6,242 nt of DNA from Chloroflexota bacterium (GTDB lineage: Bacteria > Chloroflexota > Anaerolineae > Fen-1058). The DNA lies in the NCBI GenBank assembly GCA_016219235.1, contig JACRBO010000730.1, positions 1-6,242 of the forward strand, given 5' to 3'. Position 1 is the first letter of the stretch; the number at the start of each line of letters is the position of its first letter. Positions 1 through 5,759 of this stretch are shown in pieces. Both the position numbers and the translations under genes were made by a program. The notes below the pieces were generated by a model. It was not told the DNA's origin and did not search any database. It saw nothing but the letters and a program-made list of their open reading frames with translations.

Positions 1-1
1 C

Positions 2-166
2 GCTTACATGCAATTCGAGCGCAAACTCCATGAGCAGCAAGGCTCTGGCCTGGGCCTGACCATTGCCCGGCGTCTGGTTGAACTGTACGGCGGCAAGTTG
101 AGCATCGACAGCCGACCCGGCCAGCAAACGACCGTGCATGTAACCCTGCCCACACCGACCGCCTGA
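2..166 (+). CDS. Sensor histidine kinase, C-terminal fragment (ATP-binding domain end)
   Basis: This is the 3' end of a gene that begins before the window; 54 codons and a TGA stop are visible. The peptide starts AYMQFERKLHEQQ and continues with the G2 box GSGLGLTIARRLVELYGG (residues 14-31), then KLSIDSRPG and VHVTLP near the end. That order (F-box-like QFER, GxGLGL, a helix, GG-x-L-x-I-x-S, and a terminal LP) is the classic end of the HATPase_c domain of histidine kinases. That domain binds ATP and phosphorylates the conserved histidine of the dimerisation domain. The usual G-T after the SRPG turn is replaced by QQTT, a mild deviation. The sensor part, membrane segments and any partner response regulator are out of view, so the signal cannot be inferred. 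The protein ends right after the catalytic domain, so there is no C-terminal receiver. Confidence 0.9.
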   Translation, partial: AYMQFERKLHEQQGSGLGLTIARRLVELYGGKLSIDSRPGQQTTVHVTLPTPTA

Positions 167-182
167 CGCCCTCACCCGTTCG

Positions 183-243
183 AATCAAAACACGCCAGCC
201 CGATCGCTCGAACTGGCGTGTTTGCATCTTGCATCGTGCATCT
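183..243. repeat. Dispersed hairpin/heptamer repeat, copy A
   Basis: This 61-nt stretch matches 5726-5786 without gaps at 50 of 61 positions (my manual count). It consists of AATCAA, a hairpin with a 14-nt loop, and then three 7-nt direct repeats, GCATCTT, GCATCGT and GCATCTG, at 224-244. It fills the gap between the convergent kinase and oxidoreductase genes and ends 9 nt from the latter's stop codon. It carries no coding frame of its own. Two copies within 5.5 kb suggest a repeat family in this genome; that is inference. Confidence 0.75.
188..223. terminator. Perfect 11-bp hairpin, probable bidirectional terminator
   Basis: AAACACGCCAG at 188-198 is the exact reverse complement of CTGGCGTGTTT at 213-223, with a 14-nt loop. 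On the plus strand the stem ends in UUU. On the minus strand it ends in UUU with one further U before GAUU. Neither U-tract is long, so this is an imperfect intrinsic terminator, but it lies where one is expected, between the stop codons of two converging genes (166 and 253). It is also the core of the repeat at 183-243. Confidence 0.7.
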
Positions 244-252
244 GTTTCTTCG

Positions 253-1710
253 TTACGCCGTCCCCGTCGCCTGCCCCGGCTTCAGCCCGCTCAACAAATA
301 ATCGATCACATCCTTGGCCGAATACGTCAGTTTGCCGGCGCGCACGTAACGGCCCGACGCCGCCAGATCATCGCCCGCCGTGATGATGGGCTTTTCCACA
401 TAGCCATCTTTGCGCACCTGCGGGAAGCCCGCCGTCGCGGCCAGGTTGTTGCACAGGCACGATCGGCCCACCGTATCCTCGATCTTGCCGCCCTTCTTCA
501 CGTAATCGTCCACCGGCTCAGCCGCGCACCGATAGCCCAGTGAACCATCCTCGCGTTTGTAGAGCACGCGCAGGCCGCCCATATCACAAATGCGATGACG
601 GGCATCGTAGACGGCCTGTTCCGATAGCGTTCCTGCCAATTGGGCCACCTTGAACGGAAAGCCCGTGGGTGACACCGTTGGACTGGTGAAAACCTCCGCG
701 TTTTCGTCCAGCACTTGCCGCAGTAGCCGCGTCTTCAACTCCGCGTCCAGGCCGGACTCGTCGCACAGCGCAAAGGCCGTGCCCACCTGCACTCCGGCCG
801 CGCCCGCGTCCAACGCATGTTGTACTTGCTCCGGTGTGCCATAGCCGCCCGCCAGCCAGAACGGCAGACCCAGCAGTTTCATCTTCTCCAGATCGACGGC
901 GTCTTTCTCGCCATAGATCGGCTCACCCTTCTCGTTCAACTTCAACGCGCCGCGCGGGGGCGCATTGTGCCCGCCCGCCGTCGGTCCTTCGATGATGAAG
1001 CCGTTCAGTTCGCTCTCGCTGCGCTTGATCAACGCCTGCGCCAGTACGACGGATGAAATGATGGGCAAAAACTTGGGACGCTTCAACTTCCCGATGATCT
1101 CCGCCAGCCCCGGAAAGACCGTCGCCGGATCGAAGTGAATGCGCACATCATCATCCGGCCCCGCACCATGCACATCCAGCCGATAGGACACGGCTTCGTG
1201 ATTCGCCAACTTATCCAGAATCTTGGCGATCTGCGTGGGGATGCCCGCGCCCATCAACACGTAGTCCACACCCGCCAGCATCGCGCCATACAGCGAGGCC
1301 AGCGTCGGCATCTGCACCTTCTCCAGCAAATTGATGCCCACCAGACCGGAATGATTCTCCTTCGCCAGGAACACCTCGACAAAGTTGGACAGCGCCGTAA
1401 ATTGATCCAGCGATTTGGGCGGGCGCGCCGTATGCGACAGCGGAATGGTATACGGCTCATCGGCCCGCTTGCCGCCGGGTACGTAATAGCGATCAAGGGC
1501 GTGCTGCACCACGTCCGGCAGCGGGAACTTCGCCAGCGCCCGCCGCATGTGACCGGCCAGATCGCCATCCGACAAGCGGCCTGCCACGATCCGCGCGATG
1601 CCCGTACCCGAGACCACGCCCATTTGCCCCAACTGCGACACGGCTTTGGCCAACTTCCAATCGGAAATTGCCACGCCCATGCCGCCTTGAATAATCACCG
1701 GTAAATTCAT
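253..1710 (-). CDS. Nitronate monooxygenase-like FMN-dependent oxidoreductase (2-nitropropane dioxygenase family)
   Basis: This 485-aa protein belongs to the NMO/2-nitropropane dioxygenase TIM-barrel family. Members use FMN to oxidise nitronates or, in related groups, act as NAD(P)H:quinone or enoyl reductases; the substrate here is not determined. The N-terminus PVIIQGGMGVAISDWKLA (residues 4-21) is the family's first strand and FMN contact. EGPTAGGHNAPPRG (241-254) holds the usual active-site histidine (H248). LAGGYGTPEQV (286-296) and AGAAGVQVGTAFALCDESG (302-320) form the FMN phosphate site. A C-terminal extension (about 365-485) contains C375, C395, C418 and C420, in RCAAEPVDDYVKKGG and GRSCLCNNL. 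The length exceeds the roughly 320-350 aa of simple NMOs and fits a longer subgroup. The ATG at 1710 is chosen because GAGGAG ends 6 nt upstream and the homologous region begins at once. The frame stays open to an ATG at 1827, but those 39 extra residues run through the promoter and look non-coding. It is transcribed alone, with convergent and divergent neighbours. Confidence 0.9.
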   Translation of the reverse strand: MNLPVIIQGGMGVAISDWKLAKAVSQLGQMGVVSGTGIARIVAGRLSDGDLAGHMRRALAKFPLPDVVQHALDRYYVPGGKRADEPYTIPLSHTARPPKSLDQFTALSNFVEVFLAKENHSGLVGINLLEKVQMPTLASLYGAMLAGVDYVLMGAGIPTQIAKILDKLANHEAVSYRLDVHGAGPDDDVRIHFDPATVFPGLAEIIGKLKRPKFLPIISSVVLAQALIKRSESELNGFIIEGPTAGGHNAPPRGALKLNEKGEPIYGEKDAVDLEKMKLLGLPFWLAGGYGTPEQVQHALDAGAAGVQVGTAFALCDESGLDAELKTRLLRQVLDENAEVFTSPTVSPTGFPFKVAQLAGTLSEQAVYDARHRICDMGGLRVLYKREDGSLGYRCAAEPVDDYVKKGGKIEDTVGRSCLCNNLAATAGFPQVRKDGYVEKPIITAGDDLAASGRYVRAGKLTYSAKDVIDYLLSGLKPGQATGTA

Positions 1711-1716
1711 GCCCTG

Positions 1717-1722
1717 CTCCTC
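1717..1722 (-). promoter_or_regulatory. Ribosome binding site deciding the oxidoreductase start
   Basis: GAGGAG on the minus strand lies 6 nt upstream of the ATG at 1710. It supports that ATG over the in-frame ATG at 1827. Confidence 0.8.
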
Positions 1723-1744
1723 ATAGTTTGATCTCGATGTCAGT

Positions 1745-1774
1745 ACTATACCATGCCGTCCGCCGTCGTCCCAA
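1745..1774 (-). promoter_or_regulatory. Candidate promoter of the oxidoreductase gene
   Basis: Reading the minus strand, TTGGGA (1774-1769) is followed after 18 nt by TATAGT (1750-1745), which is preceded by TGG and so forms an extended -10 (TGnTATAGT). The -35 matches the sigma-70-type consensus at 4 of 6 positions and the -10 at 5 of 6. Transcription would begin near 1738, leaving a leader of about 28 nt that contains the Shine-Dalgarno site. It also lies inside the 39-codon extension, which argues that the extension is not translated. Confidence 0.55.
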
Positions 1775-1885
1775 ACACCGCGAGGGGTCTTGCGACCAGC
1801 CAATGGTTGACACCGCGTTGATGACAACCCGCGTCACAAGCATAAGTTACGCCCTCGATTGACCCGCCTGCCAACGCCTCAAATC

Positions 1886-1894
1886 TGGTACTAT
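1886..1894 (+). promoter_or_regulatory. Candidate extended -10 promoter of the lipoprotein operon
   Basis: TGGTACTAT contains a TG-n extension and a TACTAT hexamer. There is no good -35 at 16-18 nt; the nearest TTGACC (1859-1864) is 24 nt away. The call therefore rests on the extended -10 and on its likeness to the divergent promoter: both read TGGTA, then a T/A-rich hexamer end, then CTGAC. The start site would be near 1901, giving a leader of about 55 nt. Confidence 0.45.
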
Positions 1895-1900
1895 GCTGAC

Positions 1901-1913
1901 GTTCCGCTGGAAC
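1901..1913 (+). promoter_or_regulatory. Small hairpin at the predicted transcript start
   Basis: GTTCC and GGAAC flank a GCT loop, forming a perfect 5-bp stem located where the transcript from the upstream -10 should begin. It could be a stabilising 5' stem-loop on the mRNA or a short operator. The sequence alone does not distinguish these, and a 13-nt palindrome may also be chance. Confidence 0.3.
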
Positions 1914-1942
1914 TTGATCCGCTCATCGGGCGTCTAGGCTTC

Positions 1943-1948
1943 AGGAGG
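1943..1948 (+). promoter_or_regulatory. Consensus ribosome binding site of the propeller lipoprotein
   Basis: A full AGGAGG stands 7 nt before the ATG at 1956. It rules out the in-frame TTG at 1950, which directly follows the site and leaves no room for initiation. Confidence 0.85.
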
Positions 1949-1955
1949 TTTGCTC

Positions 1956-3743
1956 ATGCTGCGTAGATTTGTCGTCTTGCTCATCGCCGGATTGTGGCTG
2001 ATCGCCTGTCAAGCACCGCTGCCGGCCCCACCGCCGGCCTCGCCGCCGTCACCACTCAGTTCGGCCACCCCGACTGTCGTCACTGCACCAACCGCCGCCC
2101 CAACGTCAGACGCACCTGTGTCAACTGGTGCGTGGCAAGTGTGGCAGGCAGCGACCTATCCGCAGGGCGTGTTCGATGTGGTTTTCGGCGACGACACTCT
2201 GTGGGCAGCTACTTCGTTCGGCATCGCGCGGATCGATCTGGTGACGCACGCTTACACGACTGACGAAACACCAGGCAGGGTGTACCGGATTCTGCCGATC
2301 GAAAACGGTCGCGCCATCGCAGTGAGCGATCTGGGCATGCTGTTCTTCGACGGGCAGGCCTGGAGCCGCTTCACCGTCAGTCCAACCTACGGCCTACTCT
2401 ATCCACCCAGCGTATATGCGCTGGGCATCGACGACACCGGCGATCTGTGGTTGTTCTCCGGCGTCTCACGCGGCGTGCTAACGATTCACCTGCCCGGTCA
2501 CGAGCCGCCGCGCGCTGGACCGTGGCTGGCCGTTACACCCGTCTCGGGTGTTTATCACGATTCGCGCAGTTGCACAGGCTGGCTCGCGTACAGTGAATAC
2601 AACTTTGCCTATCGCACGCCTGACGAGTGCCAGAACTTGATGACCGCCTTGAAGGTCTTTGAGCAACGCGCCCAATTTGGGCCGCTCGCCGTCGATGTCG
2701 ATCAAAGCGTGTGGTGGCTCAACGCCGATCGGTTGCAGCATCTTAACGCCGCTGGGTCACTCATTTCGCAATTGCCCATTCCCCCCGGCAGCCGCCTCGT
2801 CGCTGATCCGCGCGGCGGCGTGTGGGCGGCCACCACCGAGGGCCTGTTTTACGCCACCGCGGGCAACTTGCAGCACACCCCGATCGGTCTTGAAAAGCGC
2901 ACGTTATACACGCCCAGAGCTATTGCCGTTGATGCGAACGGCGTAGTCTGGGCGGCTACCGAACGCGGCCTGCAACTCCTGAGCGCCGACGGTCAGCGCT
3001 GGTCGATCGAGCCGGATACTCACCTCGGCGGCGTATTGAACAATTCATCGGCGATCGGCCTCGTCGCCGCGCGTGAGGGCGGCCTGTGGTTGACTCACGG
3101 TTTCGATCTGCTGCGCTACGACGGCGTGACCGTCACCTCACTGGCCAGTCTGCCCGCCGATTCGGGCTGTGGTCTGGGGCCGCTGCAGGTCGATCAGAGC
3201 GGCGACCTGTGGTCGATCGGCTATCGCTGCGGCGTGTGGCAATATCATGTCGCGACGAATGAATGGCAAGGCCACCAGGTTAATCAATACATCGATCAAC
3301 TCGCGGTCGGTACCGATGGGACCGTGCTCGCCCTGACCGGCGACGGTCAACTGCTGGCGCATGCACCCGGCGGTGAGTGGACGACCCTCGCCTCGATTGA
3401 TCGCTCTGGCGATGTAATCGCGATCACCGATCAGCGTGGTGGCGCGTGGGTAGGCTCACGTTACACCGGCGAACTGTGGCATTATCGGCCGGACGGGCGG
3501 AATCCAATAGACAAGGTAGTTGATGCAAACACTTACTTCAATCTACTGAGCGATCCGTCCGGGCAATTCTGGTTGTCGAAGCAGGCTGAACTGTTGCGCT
3601 TTGACGGCACACGCTGGCAGCCCATGCTCGCGTCCGAGATCGGCCTGATCAACGCCCTCACGGCCGCGCCCGATGGCCGCTTATGGTTCGCGAGCGAGCG
3701 CGGCATCGCCGTGTACGATCCGGCGCATGATGCAGTGCGATGA
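1956..3743 (+). CDS. Multi-blade beta-propeller lipoprotein (two-component-regulator propeller type)
   Basis: This 595-aa protein starts with MLRR, a hydrophobic segment and the lipobox LIAC (C18), so it should be lipid-anchored outside the membrane. A Pro/Ala/Thr/Ser-rich linker follows (about 19-57). The rest is built of repeats of about 40 residues with a core G-x-[LV]-W-x-[AS]: TLWAAT (83), GDLWLF (165), GGVWAAT (290), GVVWAAT (332), GGLWLT (378), GDLWSI (419), GGAWVG (498), GQFWLS (539) and GRLWFA (577), with weaker units near 124, 209, 254 and 458. About 13 units fit two seven-blade propellers, like the periplasmic sensor half of hybrid histidine kinases. No transmembrane helix, kinase or other enzyme domain follows, so it is a stand-alone binding module. 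Residues 201-226 (C206 and C225) look like an inserted loop, possibly disulfide-bonded; C405 and C425 could form a second pair. It overlaps the next gene by 4 bp. The ligand is unknown; a glycan is inferred from the neighbour. Confidence 0.8.
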   Translation: MLRRFVVLLIAGLWLIACQAPLPAPPPASPPSPLSSATPTVVTAPTAAPTSDAPVSTGAWQVWQAATYPQGVFDVVFGDDTLWAATSFGIARIDLVTHAYTTDETPGRVYRILPIENGRAIAVSDLGMLFFDGQAWSRFTVSPTYGLLYPPSVYALGIDDTGDLWLFSGVSRGVLTIHLPGHEPPRAGPWLAVTPVSGVYHDSRSCTGWLAYSEYNFAYRTPDECQNLMTALKVFEQRAQFGPLAVDVDQSVWWLNADRLQHLNAAGSLISQLPIPPGSRLVADPRGGVWAATTEGLFYATAGNLQHTPIGLEKRTLYTPRAIAVDANGVVWAATERGLQLLSADGQRWSIEPDTHLGGVLNNSSAIGLVAAREGGLWLTHGFDLLRYDGVTVTSLASLPADSGCGLGPLQVDQSGDLWSIGYRCGVWQYHVATNEWQGHQVNQYIDQLAVGTDGTVLALTGDGQLLAHAPGGEWTTLASIDRSGDVIAITDQRGGAWVGSRYTGELWHYRPDGRNPIDKVVDANTYFNLLSDPSGQFWLSKQAELLRFDGTRWQPMLASEIGLINALTAAPDGRLWFASERGIAVYDPAHDAVR

Positions 3744-4804
3744 AGTTCATTTGCTTATGCAGTCTGATCGCAATCGCCTTGCTGATCGGGTGTGCGCCGC
3801 AACCGCACATCGATCACGATCCACCCGAACCCGATCTGCCCGCGGCCCGATCGCGCCTCGATCGATCTTTCCGGCTTGCCGCGCACACGCTGTTCCTCGA
3901 TGTACCCATCGCGCAGTTGGCCGTGCAAGCGGGCTTCGACACGATCGTGCAAGTCTTTCCGTGGCGCGATCTGCAACCCCGGCCAGATTACTTTGCATGG
4001 CAGGCCGCCGACGATATGGTGCGCGTGGCAGAGACACATCAACTCGATCTGGTGGTGCGCCTCGACATGCCGCCCTTCTGGGCTACCCGCGCTGATCCCG
4101 AACAGCCACCGTTTAATACGAGCGCCTATCTCGATTTCGTCGAGGCGGTAGCCGCGCGCTATCGCGGCTATGTGACAGGCTACATCATCCACAACGAGCC
4201 GAATCTGGCGGAAGAATGGGGCGGCTGGGTCGCGGACCCGCAACAGTATGCAGAACTGTTATGCGCCGCGTTTGATCGTGTGCGCGGCATCGATCCCGAA
4301 GCGAAAGTGATCGTCGCCGGGCTTGCCCCGACCAATGAATTCTCGTATCGTGCTATGGATGATCGCGCGTTCTTGCAGCAGATGCTGCAGACGGGCGCGG
4401 CGCGCTGCTTCGACATCTTCGCCGCGCACGACTACGGCTACGGCCTGCCGCCGAACGATCCACACGGTGAACACGCCGGCCTCAACCTGGCGCGGTTGAT
4501 CGATCTGCGAGACATTCTGCTCAAGGCCAACGCCACTCAACCAGTCTGGATTACGGAGTTGGGTTACACCATTCAGCCGGGTTTACATCCGCACGTGTCG
4601 CCGCAAGAGCAAGCCGACTATTTGTTAGGGGCACTTCAGCGCGTGCGCGCCGAGTGGCCGTGGGTCACAACGTTCACCGTCTGGAACCTCAGCTACACGG
4701 GCGGCACCGACGAGATGCGCGGCTTCAGCATCATCGAGCCTGACCGGTCACCGCGCGCGGCCTATCACGTCATCGCGCAGTTGCGGGCGTTGATCGGGGA
4801 ATGA
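3740..4804 (+). CDS. Lipoprotein glycoside hydrolase, clan GH-A type (GH5/GH39-like)
   Basis: This 354-aa protein has an N-terminal signal, MKFICLCSLIAIALLIGC, with lipobox LIGC (C18), so it is probably anchored on the outer face of the membrane. The remainder reads as a (beta/alpha)8 glycosidase barrel. QVFPWRDLQPRPDYFAWQAAD (71-91) is the early strand with the W-x-x-x-D style segment, and VVRLDMPPFWA (105-115) is strand 3. YIIHNEPNL (148-156) is strand 4 with the clan GH-A Asn-Glu pair, E153 as probable acid/base. FAAHDYG (228-234) carries the strand-6 histidine, and VWITELGYT (269-277) contains the probable nucleophile E273. TFTVWNLS (311-318) is the last-strand tryptophan segment. All catalytic positions are present, so it should be active; the bond cleaved cannot be read from sequence. 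The start ATG overlaps the upstream stop (ATGA) and has no clear Shine-Dalgarno site, so its translation probably depends on the propeller gene. C175 and C223 might form a disulfide. Confidence 0.82.
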   Translation: MKFICLCSLIAIALLIGCAPQPHIDHDPPEPDLPAARSRLDRSFRLAAHTLFLDVPIAQLAVQAGFDTIVQVFPWRDLQPRPDYFAWQAADDMVRVAETHQLDLVVRLDMPPFWATRADPEQPPFNTSAYLDFVEAVAARYRGYVTGYIIHNEPNLAEEWGGWVADPQQYAELLCAAFDRVRGIDPEAKVIVAGLAPTNEFSYRAMDDRAFLQQMLQTGAARCFDIFAAHDYGYGLPPNDPHGEHAGLNLARLIDLRDILLKANATQPVWITELGYTIQPGLHPHVSPQEQADYLLGALQRVRAEWPWVTTFTVWNLSYTGGTDEMRGFSIIEPDRSPRAAYHVIAQLRALIGE

Positions 4805-4837
4805 TGACGGGATTCGCCAGATAGACCCGCATCGCGG

Positions 4838-4843
4838 TACAAT
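4838..4843 (+). promoter_or_regulatory. Candidate -10 element of the transporter gene; leaderless spacing
   Basis: TACAAT, preceded by GG, ends 7 nt before the ATG at 4851. In bacterial promoters transcription starts about 7 nt after the -10, so the first base would fall at or next to the A of the ATG. No Shine-Dalgarno sequence is present (the upstream bases are AGCGCCC). There is no good -35; TTCGCC at 4813-4818 is the best, with a 19-nt spacer. A CCGC-ATC-GCGG palindrome (4827-4837) abuts the element. Confidence 0.5.
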
Positions 4844-4850
4844 AGCGCCC

Positions 4851-5759
4851 ATGAATCGACTCATCGGCGCACTACTCATCATCGTCTCCGCCGCATCGTT
4901 TGGCACCCTTGCGATTCTTGGCCGCTATGCTTATGCGGACGGCCTGGACACATTCACGATACTCGCGTTGCGCTTTACCTTCGCCGCACTGCTGATGGCA
5001 GGCCTGCTGGCCGTGCGCCATGAAGCGTGGCCGCGCGGCTCGACGTTGGTACGCCTCATCGGCATGGGCGCGTTGGGCTACGTGGGTCAATCGTTTTCGT
5101 ATCTCACCGCCACGCGATTTGCTTCAGCGGGACTGGTCGCGTTGTTGCTGTATCTGTATCCCGTGTTCGTCGCGATCCTGTCCGCGATCTTTCTGAAAGA
5201 AAAATTCACGCCGATCAAGATCGCGGCTCTGGCTTTAGCCACCTTCGGCGCAGCGCTAACGGCCAATCCGCAGGGCGGCGAATGGACGGGCATTCTGCTG
5301 GCGATTGCGGCCGCCGCCATCTATTCCGTGTACATCATCGTGGGCACGGGTGTAATGAAGCAGGTCTCGGCCTTTCAATCTTCCACGGTGATCTTCGCCT
5401 CGGCGGGCGCGGTGTACAGCACCTTAGCCATCGCGCGCGGGCCGCAGCTGCCCCAATCGGGCGCGGGCTGGGCCGCCGTGATCGCCATCGTATTGATCGC
5501 CACCGTCATCCCCGTCGTCACCTTTCTCGCGGGCTTGCGCCGTATCGGCCCCACTAACGCCTCGATGTTGTCCACCGTCGAACCGATCGTCACGGTGTTG
5601 CTGGCCGCCCTGCTCTTTAGCGAAGTGCTGACACCTGAATCCCTGATCGGCGGCGCGTTGATCTTAATCGCGGTGCTGCTGCTGGCGCGCGGTGAACTGC
5701 GCCAACCCGATCGATCAGGCGCAACAATCAAGACTCGCCAGCCCGACCGATCGAGCTGA
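4851..5759 (+). CDS. EamA/DMT-superfamily membrane transporter
   Basis: This 302-aa protein has about ten hydrophobic helices arranged as two EamA repeats, the build of drug/metabolite exporters of the DMT superfamily. The first half opens with GALLIIVSAASFGTLAILGRYA (6-27) and ends with YLYPVFVAILSAIFLKEKFT (101-120) and ALALATFGAAL (126-136). The second half mirrors it with ASMLSTVEPIVTVLLAALLF (237-256), SEVLTPESLIGG and a last helix ending near 278. The [YE]-P-[IV]-x-[TV] and E-x-x-[TF]-x-x-x-x-x-G patterns in each half are family hallmarks. Members export amino acids, metabolites or drugs; the substrate is unknown here. The start is 46 bp after the glycosidase stop and has its own -10, so it may be separately transcribed, although no terminator lies between. 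The tail RQPDRS (284-289) recurs at 296-301, and this part coincides with the 3' repeat. It therefore looks like a late extension, not part of the transporter fold. Confidence 0.9.
   Translation: MNRLIGALLIIVSAASFGTLAILGRYAYADGLDTFTILALRFTFAALLMAGLLAVRHEAWPRGSTLVRLIGMGALGYVGQSFSYLTATRFASAGLVALLLYLYPVFVAILSAIFLKEKFTPIKIAALALATFGAALTANPQGGEWTGILLAIAAAAIYSVYIIVGTGVMKQVSAFQSSTVIFASAGAVYSTLAIARGPQLPQSGAGWAAVIAIVLIATVIPVVTFLAGLRRIGPTNASMLSTVEPIVTVLLAALLFSEVLTPESLIGGALILIAVLLLARGELRQPDRSGATIKTRQPDRSS
5700..5756 (+). repeat. Short imperfect direct repeat encoding duplicated RQPDRS
   Basis: The 21 nt at 5700-5720 and at 5736-5756 agree at 17 positions, 36 nt apart and in the same frame, so both give RQPDRS in the transporter tail. 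The second unit is the left stem and loop of the 3' hairpin, so the first unit may be a decayed partial copy of the same element. Confidence 0.5.

Larger units (their letters stand above)
1711..1955. promoter_or_regulatory. Divergent intergenic control region
   Basis: This 245-bp gap separates the start codons of the oxidoreductase (leftward) and the propeller lipoprotein (rightward). It contains one promoter-like element per direction and a Shine-Dalgarno site for each gene. Between them is an imperfect dyad, GTTGACA (1806-1812) / TGACAAC (1822-1828), with 6 of 7 positions complementary and a 9-nt spacer, which could be an operator. I found no tRNA, riboswitch-like fold or convincing small gene. 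The leftward open frame to 1827 is best read as chance. Confidence 0.6.

Noticed and set aside
183..243. Reading the two repeats as CRISPR or insertion-sequence ends
   Set aside because: There are only two copies 5.5 kb apart, no spacers, no transposase between them, and they are in direct orientation at gene ends.
1135..1704. A 189-codon plus-strand open frame opposite the oxidoreductase
   Set aside because: It is His/Arg/Gln-rich, has no recognisable family or ribosome site, and mirrors the real gene; an antisense shadow of GC-rich coding DNA.
1807..1812. Perfect TTGACA as a -35 box
   Set aside because: No acceptable -10 occurs 16-19 nt downstream in the plus direction; the nearest A/T-rich hexamer is about 28 nt away.
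1711..1827. In-frame N-terminal extension of the oxidoreductase starting at an ATG at 1827
   Set aside because: The 39 residues do not resemble the family. They span a good promoter, and the ATG at 1710 has a well-spaced GAGGAG.
1950..1955. TTG start two codons upstream for the propeller lipoprotein
   Set aside because: It lies within 2 nt of the AGGAGG, too close to initiate, while ATG at 1956 is ideally spaced.
4805..4850. A terminator between the glycosidase and the transporter
   Set aside because: Only a 4-bp CCGC/GCGG palindrome with no U-run is present, too weak to call.
5027..5557. A 176-codon open frame inside the transporter in another frame
   Set aside because: The product is Arg/His-rich with no domain, while the overlapping EamA protein is unmistakable.
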